A stretch of DNA of 27,989 bases. It comes from a bacterium (lineage in GTDB: Bacteria > CSSED10-310 > JAJRTK01). The stretch lies in assembly GCA_024278345.1 (NCBI GenBank), contig JAJRTK010000011.1:1-27989 (forward strand), read 5' to 3'. Under the pieces are notes generated by a model that saw only the letters and a list, made by a program, of their open reading frames with translations, searched no databases and was not told the origin of the DNA. Shown here one piece after another: positions 7,180 through 15,515 of this stretch (the first letter of the stretch is position 1; each line of letters begins with the position of its first letter). A program made the translations under genes and the position numbers.

Positions 7180-9282
7180 ATGATTCGTTTCGAGCCCAAA
7201 GCAGGGAGCTTGCTACTTGCAGGCTGCGTTGTGGCAATCCTTGCGGCAGTTTCCGTGGCGAACGTTCTGGCGCAAGATGATCGGGGCTTTGGTGTGCGGA
7301 GGGCTTCGTCGTCGGCGGAGAAGAGAGTTGCGCTTCTTATAGGGAACACCGACTATCCCACAGCTCCGCTAAAAAACCCGGCGAACGATGCTCGGGCCAT
7401 GGCCCAAGCTCTTCGGGAGGTAGGGTTCGACGTCGTCATAGAAAAGCTTGACGCCACCCAGCGAGAGATGGACGATGCGGTAGAAGAGTTCGCCAAGCAG
7501 ATCACCAACAAGGGGGTTGCCTTTTTCTTTTATGCGGGACACGGGGTCCAGGTGAACAGCCGAAACTACCTGATTCCCGTGGATGCTCGTATCTCTTCGG
7601 AAAAGGATGTGAAGTACAAGGCGCTGGATGCTCAATGGGTTGTGGACCGGATGGACGAGGCGGGTGCGGAACTGAAGATCGTGATTCTGGATGCCTGTCG
7701 GAACAACCCTTTTACACGTTCGAGCCGCTCATCAGTGCAGGGATTGGCCGCCATGGATCCGGCGGATGGGACGATCCTGACGTATGCGACGGCGCCAGGC
7801 TCGGTGGCGTCGGACGGGACAGGAGACCACGGCCTGTTTACGGAGAAGTTCTTGCGGCACATGAAGACTCCCGGCCTTGATGTCTTCGGTGTATTCCAGC
7901 GCGTGGGCAAGGACGTGCGGCAAGCGAGTGGCAACAAGCAAAAGCCCTGGCTTCATACCTCTTATGTAGGAGATTTTTATTTTGTTTCGCCGAAGGCTTC
8001 GCCGCCTGCTGCGCCGCCCCGGCCGGCTTTGCCGGTGTCCGAGGCATCAGGGGTGCCGTCTCAGGGGGCAGTTTCCTCCGTGACGGCCATGGGCACGTTG
8101 CAGGTCTATTGTGATCAACCGGGCTGTGTGGTGACGGTCGATGGCAAGCAAGCGGGCAAGACGGTGATGGGGCAGTGGCTTCAGGTTTCCACGGTGGCGA
8201 AAGAGCTTGAGGTTGTGGTGAGCAAGGAAGGTTTCGAGGAGGTAAGGGAGCAATTCGTACTTTTGCCTGGGCCACCGCACCAGATCGTCGCCCAGCTTGC
8301 TGGGTCGAAGGTGCCGGCGGCGACTGTGGCCACGGTGGGAGCGCCCGCTGCGACACCTGTGCTTCGGCCGCTTTCGGAGCTGATGAAGAAGGCGGTGGTG
8401 GTGATCCGCTCCAATGTGGAGAACGACGACATTCTCATCGACGGAACCAGTTACGGGCCCACGACGAACAATGGTCGGAGGATCGAACTCAATGCCGGTC
8501 CCCACACCATCGAGGTGCGAAAAGAAGGGGGTTATACTTCTTGGAAGAAGGAGGTTCGTCTTCAGCCTGGTGAAGAGCTGCCTCTCTTTGCCGACGTTGT
8601 GAAGAGCGCCGGCTCAAGGGTCCAGAGGCCAGCCGTCTCAGGGCCGGCCTATCTTGTCGTCCGTTCCAACGTGAGCAACGACGCTCTCTCCATCAATGGA
8701 AAAAGTCATGGCGCCACGGGACCCCGTGCGATTCCCTTGGCACCTGGAGAGTATTCGGTGATGGTGGAGAAGAAGGGGTACGAGCGTTGGGAGGAGCTCG
8801 TTACGTTGGCCCCGGGCGAAACGCGGACCCTTCGTGCTCAGTTGGCTCGGATTGGCAGTACGAGGGCCCATCGCTCTGTGGCTTCGTCTTCGGTGGGGAA
8901 TGGGCTGGCCGGGCGCTGGATAACGGGGGCGTACGAGGCGAATGGTGCTCAGGGAACCCTGACCTTCGACGTGAACTTGAGTGGTGGTGCCCAGGTGTCG
9001 GCCACAGCGGTTGTTGTGCTTCAGATGGCTAATCCGTCGGGGTTCGGGACGGTTCAGATGTCGGTTTACCGGGCGTTGGCCGGTAGCTACTCCGGCAATC
9101 AGCTTTGGCTTCAGAGTGACAACTTGACGGTGACGAACACGGCGACGGGGCAGACTGAATCCACGTACAGTCCAGTGACCGTGCAAGGCAACCTCTCCGC
9201 GAACGGGATGACTCTGACGTTGGTTTGGAACAACGGTGTGACGAATATTCTTACCCGGGCCGCGGGTTTTGGCGGGAATTGA
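7180..9282 (+). CDS. Exported caspase-like protease (C14) with three PEGA-like repeats
   Basis: This 700-residue protein starts at ATG 7180 behind CAGGAGGG. A signal peptide covers about 1-32 (LLLAGCVVAILAAVSVANVLA). The caspase domain spans about 47-270: RVALLIGNTDY, catalytic His in FFYAGHG (H121), NYLIPVD, and catalytic Cys in ILDACRNNP (C173). These motifs belong to a different C14 branch from the two upstream caspases (YAGHG/DACRNNP rather than SGHG/DSCxSG). Three PEGA-like beta repeats follow at about 305-372, 405-472 and 489-556, each with a strand, a D/N-G-K/T turn, G-hydrophobic strand and KEG/KKGY. The last 125 residues (576-700, from AGRWITGAYEANG) are a beta-rich domain I do not recognise. 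PEGA domains are associated with surface or periplasmic proteins. The gene ends 6 nt from the convergent ABC gene stop. Confidence 0.9.
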   Translation: MIRFEPKAGSLLLAGCVVAILAAVSVANVLAQDDRGFGVRRASSSAEKRVALLIGNTDYPTAPLKNPANDARAMAQALREVGFDVVIEKLDATQREMDDAVEEFAKQITNKGVAFFFYAGHGVQVNSRNYLIPVDARISSEKDVKYKALDAQWVVDRMDEAGAELKIVILDACRNNPFTRSSRSSVQGLAAMDPADGTILTYATAPGSVASDGTGDHGLFTEKFLRHMKTPGLDVFGVFQRVGKDVRQASGNKQKPWLHTSYVGDFYFVSPKASPPAAPPRPALPVSEASGVPSQGAVSSVTAMGTLQVYCDQPGCVVTVDGKQAGKTVMGQWLQVSTVAKELEVVVSKEGFEEVREQFVLLPGPPHQIVAQLAGSKVPAATVATVGAPAATPVLRPLSELMKKAVVVIRSNVENDDILIDGTSYGPTTNNGRRIELNAGPHTIEVRKEGGYTSWKKEVRLQPGEELPLFADVVKSAGSRVQRPAVSGPAYLVVRSNVSNDALSINGKSHGATGPRAIPLAPGEYSVMVEKKGYERWEELVTLAPGETRTLRAQLARIGSTRAHRSVASSSVGNGLAGRWITGAYEANGAQGTLTFDVNLSGGAQVSATAVVVLQMANPSGFGTVQMSVYRALAGSYSGNQLWLQSDNLTVTNTATGQTESTYSPVTVQGNLSANGMTLTLVWNNGVTNILTRAAGFGGN

Positions 9283-9288
9283 TCGCGG

Positions 9289-11079
9289 TTAGGTTTCCAT
9301 TGGGGTCGGTTGCGCGGAGTCGTCGCCTTGGTGGTAGAGTCGTGCGTAGACGCCGCCCAGGTCTAGTAGTTGGCCATGAGTGCCTTGTTCCACGACTCGG
9401 CCCTGTTCCAGGACCACGATTTGGTCCGCGTTCTTGATGGTGGACAATCGGTGAGCAATGACAAGGAGTGTTCGCCCGTGGACGATGCGGCTCAGGGCTT
9501 CCTGGATCTTTTGTTCCGACTCTGAATCCAGGGCGGATGTTGCTTCGTCCAGGATCAAGATAGGTGGGTCCTTGACCAGCGCCCGGGCAAGGGCCAGTCT
9601 TTGTCTCTGGCCTCCGGAAAGGTTGGCGCCTCGGTCCCCAAGATGCGTATCCAGGCCATTTGGGAGAGCCTCGACGAATTCCCGGGCGGCGGCGGCCCGC
9701 AGGGCGCGAACCAGGACGGAATCGGGGACGTCTTTCTGTCCGTAACAGAGGTTTTCGCGCACTGTAGCGCGGAACAATACGGTCTCTTGGCTCACAAGCC
9801 CGATGTTATTCCGAAGGCTCTTGAGCTTGATCTCCTTCAGCGGGACATCCCCGATCTCGATCTGCCCAGCCGTTGGCTCGTAGAGTCTGAGAAGGAGATG
9901 CCCGATGGTGGTTTTTCCTGCTCCCGACGTGCCGACGAGGGCGATCATTTTGCCGGGTTCGAGCTCCAGATCCACACCATCAAGGACGGGTTGTTCGGTG
10001 TATTTGAAACTAACTTTTCGGAATCGCACACGGAATCTCCCGCCGGGCAACTCTTGTTCGCCGGTATCTTCTTCAGTCCGCGTGTCGAGGATCTCGAAGA
10101 TGCGGGTTGCGGCAGCCAGTGCCATCTGGAGCTGAGTCCCGGCTCTGGAGAGTGATTTGACTGGCTTGTACATGGCGAAAAGGGCGGCCATGAAGGCGAA
10201 AAAGGTGCCCGTCGTGGTTTCGCCCTGGAGCACTTCCAGGCCGCCAAGGTAGATGGTGGTTGCGATGAGAAGCGCGGCAAAAAGCTCGATGAGGGGCGCC
10301 GTCATCGCTTCGAGTCTTGCGGCGTTCAGGCTGTGATCGCGGTAGCCGTCATTGGCCTCGTCGAAAACGCGGCGTTGGGAAGGCTCCATTCGAAAACTCT
10401 TGACGATGAGGATTCCCGCCAGGGCCTCTTGGAGGACCGAGCTGAGCTCTCCCATCCGAATTTGCCCGTGGCCGCTGGCCTTTCGGATCCCCTCGCTAAG
10501 TCGAAGAAGAGGTGCCAGAAGTAGCGGTAACCCCACGATAGAGATCAGGGCGTAGCGCCAGGACAACCAGATGAGGGCCGCCGCCAAAAACAGCAGGGAA
10601 AGGGCTTCTTTGATGATTTCCGCCACCTGCCGCGACAGAGCCGTCTCCACTTGAGTCGTGTCGTGGAGCACGCGGCTCAGGAGATCCCCTGTACTCGCTT
10701 GCTGAAAGAAGCTGAGGGGCAGTCCCAGCATCCGCCCGAACAGTTCCCGCCGAAGATCCGCGATGACGTTTTGCCCCACTTGGCGCATGAGGTAGGTCGC
10801 CCCGAAGTTCGCCACTCCCTTGAGCAGGAAAATCCCCACTAGAATCAGAGGGATCTGTACAAGACTTTCGGGATCGTTCTCCACGAAAATCCGATCGAGC
10901 ATCGGCTTGATGAGGGGGAAGGGAAGCGCGCTGGAAAACCCGAAGAGGAGCATGGCTGCAAGAGCCAGAGCGACCCGAGTCGAGTAAGGTCGAACCCAGT
11001 GGAGAAGCCGGAGATAGAGCTGCATGAGGAACCGTTTGGGAGGGTGGTTGGTTTCTTCGCTGGTCCGGAAAGAAGCCAT
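9289..11079 (-). CDS. msbA: MsbA-like ABC exporter (lipid A / lipid flippase family)
   Basis: This 596-residue half-transporter fuses an N-terminal membrane domain (about 20-330, six hydrophobic spans) to an ATPase (about 350-590). The ATPase has Walker A GTSGAGKTT (383-391), signature LSGGQ (487-491), Walker B ILILDE (507-512) and the H-loop His in AHRLS (H543). Length and order match MsbA, which flips lipid A core across the inner membrane as a homodimer. Drug-type exporters share the layout, so substrate is inferred. Its ATG is 3 nt after the RND gene stop on the same strand, so they are one operon. No strong ribosome site is visible, consistent with coupled translation. Confidence 0.82.
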   Translation of the reverse strand: MASFRTSEETNHPPKRFLMQLYLRLLHWVRPYSTRVALALAAMLLFGFSSALPFPLIKPMLDRIFVENDPESLVQIPLILVGIFLLKGVANFGATYLMRQVGQNVIADLRRELFGRMLGLPLSFFQQASTGDLLSRVLHDTTQVETALSRQVAEIIKEALSLLFLAAALIWLSWRYALISIVGLPLLLAPLLRLSEGIRKASGHGQIRMGELSSVLQEALAGILIVKSFRMEPSQRRVFDEANDGYRDHSLNAARLEAMTAPLIELFAALLIATTIYLGGLEVLQGETTTGTFFAFMAALFAMYKPVKSLSRAGTQLQMALAAATRIFEILDTRTEEDTGEQELPGGRFRVRFRKVSFKYTEQPVLDGVDLELEPGKMIALVGTSGAGKTTIGHLLLRLYEPTAGQIEIGDVPLKEIKLKSLRNNIGLVSQETVLFRATVRENLCYGQKDVPDSVLVRALRAAAAREFVEALPNGLDTHLGDRGANLSGGQRQRLALARALVKDPPILILDEATSALDSESEQKIQEALSRIVHGRTLLVIAHRLSTIKNADQIVVLEQGRVVEQGTHGQLLDLGGVYARLYHQGDDSAQPTPMET

Positions 11080-11082
11080 AGG

Positions 11083-14000
11083 CTATCGTGCTGGCCAGAG
11101 GCTTCCAAGCACGCGGCGCCAGAAAAGACGTAGTTCGTCAAAAAGCGTGTAAAAATAGGGAGTCAGGAGCAGGGTCGCCAGTGTGCCAGCCACCAACCCT
11201 CCAATGACCGCTCGCCCAAGGGAGTTGTAAAGAATTTCCGATGAGGTGCCGGAGCCAAGTTGGAAGAGACCGAGTCCCAGGGATTTCAGAAGCTGGTTGA
11301 GCCGGTACTGGGTCTGGGTGGCGTCCAGTGCCATGGGCACAAGACCCAGAATTGTCGTGAGCGCTGTCATGAGGACGGGGCGCATTCTGTCCATACCGGC
11401 CTTGACGATGGCGGCGTTTCGCTCCCATCCCTGCTCACGGAGCTGGTTGATCCGGTGGACGATGACGATGGAATTGTTGACGACAACGCCGATGAGGACA
11501 ATGAGACCAACAGAAGCCAGCAAGTCCACGGGGGTCTGCGTTGCGGCCATGATCCAGACGAATCCAAGATAGGCGAAGGGCAGAGACAGGATGATGGTGA
11601 TGGGGTGAAGGAATGATTCAAAGAGGGCGCCCATGACCAGAAAGACAAGGACTGCCGCCAGCAGGCCGGACAGGTTGGCCTGATCCTGATCGTCGGTCAA
11701 GTTCTGGAAACGCTCTCCCAGCTTCCACTCGTATCCCCTGGGTAGGGCAAGGCCCTCCAGAGCCGATTTCAAGCGATCGCGGAGTTTTTCTACATCTTTT
11801 TCCTGACTGCTGGCCTTGAGCTCCAAGGTCGCCAGTCCATTGTAGCGGCGGATTTCGCCCAGCGCTTTTCGGAAGTGGAATTCGGCAAGATTCCCCAGGG
11901 CCGTAGAGGTCCGGGTCAGGCCGGTACTGGAGGCCGCTGCCGCTGAGGCGCTCGATCCAAGAAGAGTTGTCAGGGGCGCTGCCGTGCCGGAGGCGGAGAG
12001 TGAAGAAAAATCGGTCTCCCTACCAGCCGCCGGATCTGTTCTGGGCAGTGCGGGAATCGGAAGATTCTTGAGAGCGTGGAGGTTTTGCCTGTTTTCTTCC
12101 CCGAGTTGCAGAATAATGTCGTAATCCCCATTAGATGTCCGATAGACGCCGGCTTTTCGGCCGCGAACTCCAAGAGCGACGATCCCCGCCACGGTGCTGG
12201 CGTCAAGGCCCTGTCTCCAGGCACGTTGCCGATCAATCCGCAGATTGATTTCCTGGCGCTGTTCCTCGAGCCCTGTTTCCAAGTCTTCCAGTTCCTCGAG
12301 GCGTTCCAGGCGCCCTTGGACTTCCCTTACCAGACGTTCCAGCACGTCGGTGTCTTCTCCCTGCAAAAGGAGACTGATGGAAGAGTCTTCTTGCCGTTCC
12401 CAATTGAGAAGTACCCGCGTGCCTGGCATTTGGGGAAGTGATTCTCTTACCAGCTCGGTGATCTGTTCCGTGTCAAGCTTGATCCGTTGGGGCATAAGAA
12501 AGAGCTGGATGTCGCCGTGGATCGTGTCGAAGTTAAGGAAGATGTTTTTGATTTCCAGTTTTTTCCGGAGGCCTTCAAGGCGGTTCGCGACGCGGGCAAA
12601 TGCCCTCTTGGCCCCTTCGAGGTTTTGTGGTGACTCGAAATGGATGTGGAGAAACACCTTCCGTCGGTCCGATGGCGGATTGTCGGTTGTGCTGAGCTTT
12701 GACGCCATCGCTATGGTGACTGCCACCACCAGAAGGAGGCCAAGGAAAGTCTGGCTAGGTTTTTCAAGGGTTGCCTCCAGGAGCCGTCCGTAGCCAGTCT
12801 GAAGGCGGCTCAGAAGCCCGGCCTGTTGCCTGGTGGAGCGGACCTCGTGCATGGATGCGGTTGCCAGGGGGATGAGAGTTAGTGCCGTGAGCAAGGAGAC
12901 ACTGACGGAGATCGCAACGGGCAGTCCGATTTCACGCATCCAGATGCCCAGCCTTCCCGCCATGAAGACCAGGGGCAAGAAGACGATCACCGTGGTCACC
13001 GTCGCGGCGGTGATGGCGATAGCCACCTCGCTTGCTCCCTTGAGCGCCGCCGTCCGTGGCGGCATCCCCTCGTCTCGTAGCCGAAAGATGTTTTCTACCA
13101 CCACCACGGAATTGTCCACCAGCATCCCCACTCCGATCATCAGTCCGAGCATCGAACCGATGTTCAAGCTCATGCCAAGGAAGTAGAGAATCACGACGGT
13201 CACAAGGAGCGAGAGCGGAATCGCCGTCGTGATGAGCAAGGTCGGCCCAAGTCTTCCCAGGAAGAGCAGCAAAACGATGCAGGCGAAGACACCGCCCCAC
13301 AGCCCCGAGCTGGTAAGATTCCTCAGCGAGCTGGCCACACTCTGTCCCTGGTCGAAGAAAACCTGTAGCTGGAGAGGCCGTGTTTTGGGTGTTCTTGAAA
13401 ACCCCTCCAATGCCATCAAGACCTGTTGGCACACCTTCATGGTGCTGGCTCGCGACTCTTTCTTGATCTCCAGCATGACGGCAGGCTGGCCGTCCACCTC
13501 AATGATTCGTTCTTTTTCGGGCAGTTTCAGAGCGACATCCGCCACCGACGAAAGAGGAAGATCGGCTCCGGGAAGAGGCAGCCTCCGGATTTCCTCCAGG
13601 CTCCCGAACTGAGCAATGAACCGGACATAGTGTTGGATCCCCGCCTCCACAATGGAGCCCCCCGACAAAGTGAAATTGCCGTTGGGAATCGCCTGGAAGA
13701 GTTGACCAAGATTGATATTGTGGGCGTCGAGGCGGTTTTGATCCAACTCAATGAGGACTCTACGCCTACGAAGTCCACGGGCCTCGATGCTGGCAATTCC
13801 GTCGATCCTCCGGAGCTTCGGCAGAACTTCCTCCTCCAGGAGCTGGCTGAGCTTGTCCACGTTGCCTTCGGTTTGCCAGAACCCCACGGCCATGATGGGA
13901 ATGTCGGAGGCCTTCATTCGGAAGATGAAGTAGCGCTCCAAGTCCTCGGGAAGCTCTGGTTGGACCCGCTCCATCCGGTCTTTGACTTCGGAATAGACGG

Positions 14001-14343
14001 GATCGACAACGACGTCTTGCTTGAGGCGCAAAAGAACGACGGACCCGGTATTCGACGAGTAACTTTCCAGGCTTCTCACGCCTTTGATGGAGGCCAGGAT
14101 TTCTTCCACGGGCCGCGAGATCTTTTGCTCCACCTCTTTGGGAGTGGAATTCGGATAGGGAAGCTGGACCAGGAGCCCCGGCCAATCCAAGCCTTCAGGT
14201 AGCATGGCGATGGGCAACTTGAAATAGGCGACGCCCCCCAGAACAAGAGCCGACAGGAGGGTCATGAGCACCGTGACAGGACGGCGAAGAGCGAATGCCG
14301 GCAGCATTGCATTTCGTTCGATCAACGGAGACGCGTTGACCAT
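11083..14343 (-). CDS. RND-family efflux permease
   Basis: This 1086-residue protein has the RND plan: an N-terminal span (about 19-40), a large periplasmic loop, a membrane block (about 345-510), a second loop, and a final membrane block (about 890-1070). TM4 carries GMLVDNSVVVVEN, with D410 as the expected proton-relay acid; the equivalent in TM10 reads GVVVNNSIVIV. Both are typical of AcrB-like relatives outside the classic HAE1 group. An insert of about 30 residues sits between the last two membrane spans (about 1007-1037), and a Ser/Ala stretch in the second periplasmic loop. Start ATG 14343 follows GGGAGG. Such pumps need a periplasmic adaptor and outer-membrane channel; neither is encoded here. 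The substrate cannot be told. Confidence 0.88.
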   Translation of the reverse strand: MVNASPLIERNAMLPAFALRRPVTVLMTLLSALVLGGVAYFKLPIAMLPEGLDWPGLLVQLPYPNSTPKEVEQKISRPVEEILASIKGVRSLESYSSNTGSVVLLRLKQDVVVDPVYSEVKDRMERVQPELPEDLERYFIFRMKASDIPIMAVGFWQTEGNVDKLSQLLEEEVLPKLRRIDGIASIEARGLRRRRVLIELDQNRLDAHNINLGQLFQAIPNGNFTLSGGSIVEAGIQHYVRFIAQFGSLEEIRRLPLPGADLPLSSVADVALKLPEKERIIEVDGQPAVMLEIKKESRASTMKVCQQVLMALEGFSRTPKTRPLQLQVFFDQGQSVASSLRNLTSSGLWGGVFACIVLLLFLGRLGPTLLITTAIPLSLLVTVVILYFLGMSLNIGSMLGLMIGVGMLVDNSVVVVENIFRLRDEGMPPRTAALKGASEVAIAITAATVTTVIVFLPLVFMAGRLGIWMREIGLPVAISVSVSLLTALTLIPLATASMHEVRSTRQQAGLLSRLQTGYGRLLEATLEKPSQTFLGLLLVVAVTIAMASKLSTTDNPPSDRRKVFLHIHFESPQNLEGAKRAFARVANRLEGLRKKLEIKNIFLNFDTIHGDIQLFLMPQRIKLDTEQITELVRESLPQMPGTRVLLNWERQEDSSISLLLQGEDTDVLERLVREVQGRLERLEELEDLETGLEEQRQEINLRIDRQRAWRQGLDASTVAGIVALGVRGRKAGVYRTSNGDYDIILQLGEENRQNLHALKNLPIPALPRTDPAAGRETDFSSLSASGTAAPLTTLLGSSASAAAASSTGLTRTSTALGNLAEFHFRKALGEIRRYNGLATLELKASSQEKDVEKLRDRLKSALEGLALPRGYEWKLGERFQNLTDDQDQANLSGLLAAVLVFLVMGALFESFLHPITIILSLPFAYLGFVWIMAATQTPVDLLASVGLIVLIGVVVNNSIVIVHRINQLREQGWERNAAIVKAGMDRMRPVLMTALTTILGLVPMALDATQTQYRLNQLLKSLGLGLFQLGSGTSSEILYNSLGRAVIGGLVAGTLATLLLTPYFYTLFDELRLFWRRVLGSLWPAR

Positions 14344-14525
14344 CGGGGCCTCCCGGAATGGCCGCCCACGCTGACTTTTTCGGCTCGGGCGGAGAGGAAA
14401 TGGCTCTAGCTATGGAAGTCTTCCACGGACAGAGACCACCCGTTGCACCCGGTCCAGGGCGTTCTGGTTCCAGACGGCGCGGCGCACGGGGCTTCAAAGA
14501 CGGAAAAAAGTAGAGCCGATTTTCT

Positions 14526-14547
14526 TTCTTTGTGTTGCGCGCCGCTC
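14526..14547 (+). repeat. Degenerate copy of the 24-nt repeat seen at 6768 and 7001
   Basis: This 22-nt stretch starts TTCTTTGTGTTGCG and ends CCGCTC, matching the 6768 repeat at 19 of 22 positions. It lies in the 273-nt non-coding gap between the RND gene start and proC end. The match may partly reflect low complexity. Confidence 0.35.
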
Positions 14548-14581
14548 GCCTTCGTGCCCGCCAGACGGAGCGGTTGCCCCC

Positions 14582-14610
14582 AAAAACAGGGATCCACCGG
14601 GGACCGGTGG
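14582..14610 (-). terminator. Possible intrinsic terminator after proC
   Basis: On the - strand, 6 nt after the proC stop, CCACCGG/CCGGTGG arms (14594-14610) form a 7-bp stem with a 3-nt loop. Five T residues (the A-run at 14582-14586 on +) follow 7 nt later. The T-run is short and displaced, so this is a weak call. It would separate proC from the RND gene. Confidence 0.4.
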
Positions 14611-14616
14611 CGCCAG

Positions 14617-15450
14617 TCATCCGTCATTCTGGGCCATGGAGCTGAGCTCTTTGGACCGCTGAGTCGCCGTGACAACGGCGTTGATGAGCATGGGGCGGAG
14701 ACCGCCAATCTCCAGCTCATGGATCGCCGCGATGGCCGTTCCCCCCGGCGTCGTCACTTGATCCCGGAGAACCGCCGGATGGGTTCCCGTTTCGCGGACT
14801 AGAAGAGCTGAGCCCAGCACTGTCTGAGTGGCTAGCCGGAGCGCCACCTGGCGGGATAGACCCATTTTCACACCGCCATCGGTAAGGGCTTCGATGACCA
14901 TGTAGATATAGGCCGGTCCGCTTCCGGAAAGGCCGGTGACCGCATTCATGAGACCTTCGGCGACACGGCACACCGTGCCAACCGCCTGGAACATCTGCTG
15001 GGCCAGGCGCCCGTGATCTTCCGTGGCATGGCGGCCCAAGGCGATGGCCGTGGCCGCCGAATCCACCAAGGCGGGGATATTGGGCATGGCCCGAATGACC
15101 GGAGTGCCTGAACCGAGCGTTTCTTCGATCGAGCCCGTAGTGATTCCGGCGGCAACGGAGATGTAGAGCCGTTGGCTGTGGTTCTCGATGGAGTTGAGCT
15201 CCGCCAGAACCGTGGGCACTGTCTTGGGCTTGACACAAAGGAGGACGATCTCGGCTTGCTCCACCGCCGCCCGGTTGTCCAGTCCCGATTCAACGGCGAA
15301 CTCGCGGCTGAGATACTCCAGCCTCTCTTGGCTGGCGCAGGTGGCCACGATTTGGTCCGGCTTGGTGAGCTTGGCCTTGAGAAGACCTCCCAGCAAGGCT
15401 CCACCTATGTTCCCGGTACCGATGATAGCGATTCGATAGTTGCTCAGCAT
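14617..15450 (-). CDS. proC: Pyrroline-5-carboxylate reductase
   Basis: ProC reduces pyrroline-5-carboxylate to proline with NAD(P)H in the cytosol, the last step of proline synthesis. ATG 15450 gives 277 residues starting MLSNYRIAIIGTGNIGG, a standard Rossmann nucleotide-binding start; the frame is open further upstream (to 15522), but that leader has no family resemblance. The family signature DQVTTPGGTAIAAI lies at about 230-243, and GLSGSGPAY precedes it. Length is normal. The stop is followed by a hairpin. It lies 65 nt after the FN3 gene on the same strand, probably as its downstream operon partner, though no functional link is apparent. Confidence 0.95.
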   Translation of the reverse strand: MLSNYRIAIIGTGNIGGALLGGLLKAKLTKPDQIVATCASQERLEYLSREFAVESGLDNRAAVEQAEIVLLCVKPKTVPTVLAELNSIENHSQRLYISVAAGITTGSIEETLGSGTPVIRAMPNIPALVDSAATAIALGRHATEDHGRLAQQMFQAVGTVCRVAEGLMNAVTGLSGSGPAYIYMVIEALTDGGVKMGLSRQVALRLATQTVLGSALLVRETGTHPAVLRDQVTTPGGTAIAAIHELEIGGLRPMLINAVVTATQRSKELSSMAQNDG

Positions 15451-15515
15451 GGTGGGCAGGTCTCCAATAGGGTGCGCGGAGAGGCGAGGATCGTGTCTTT
15501 GTCGGCTCCAGGGCC

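Noticed and set aside
13426-14202. 258-codon + strand frame opposite the RND gene
   Set aside because: Antisense to clear RND membrane motifs; no family match.
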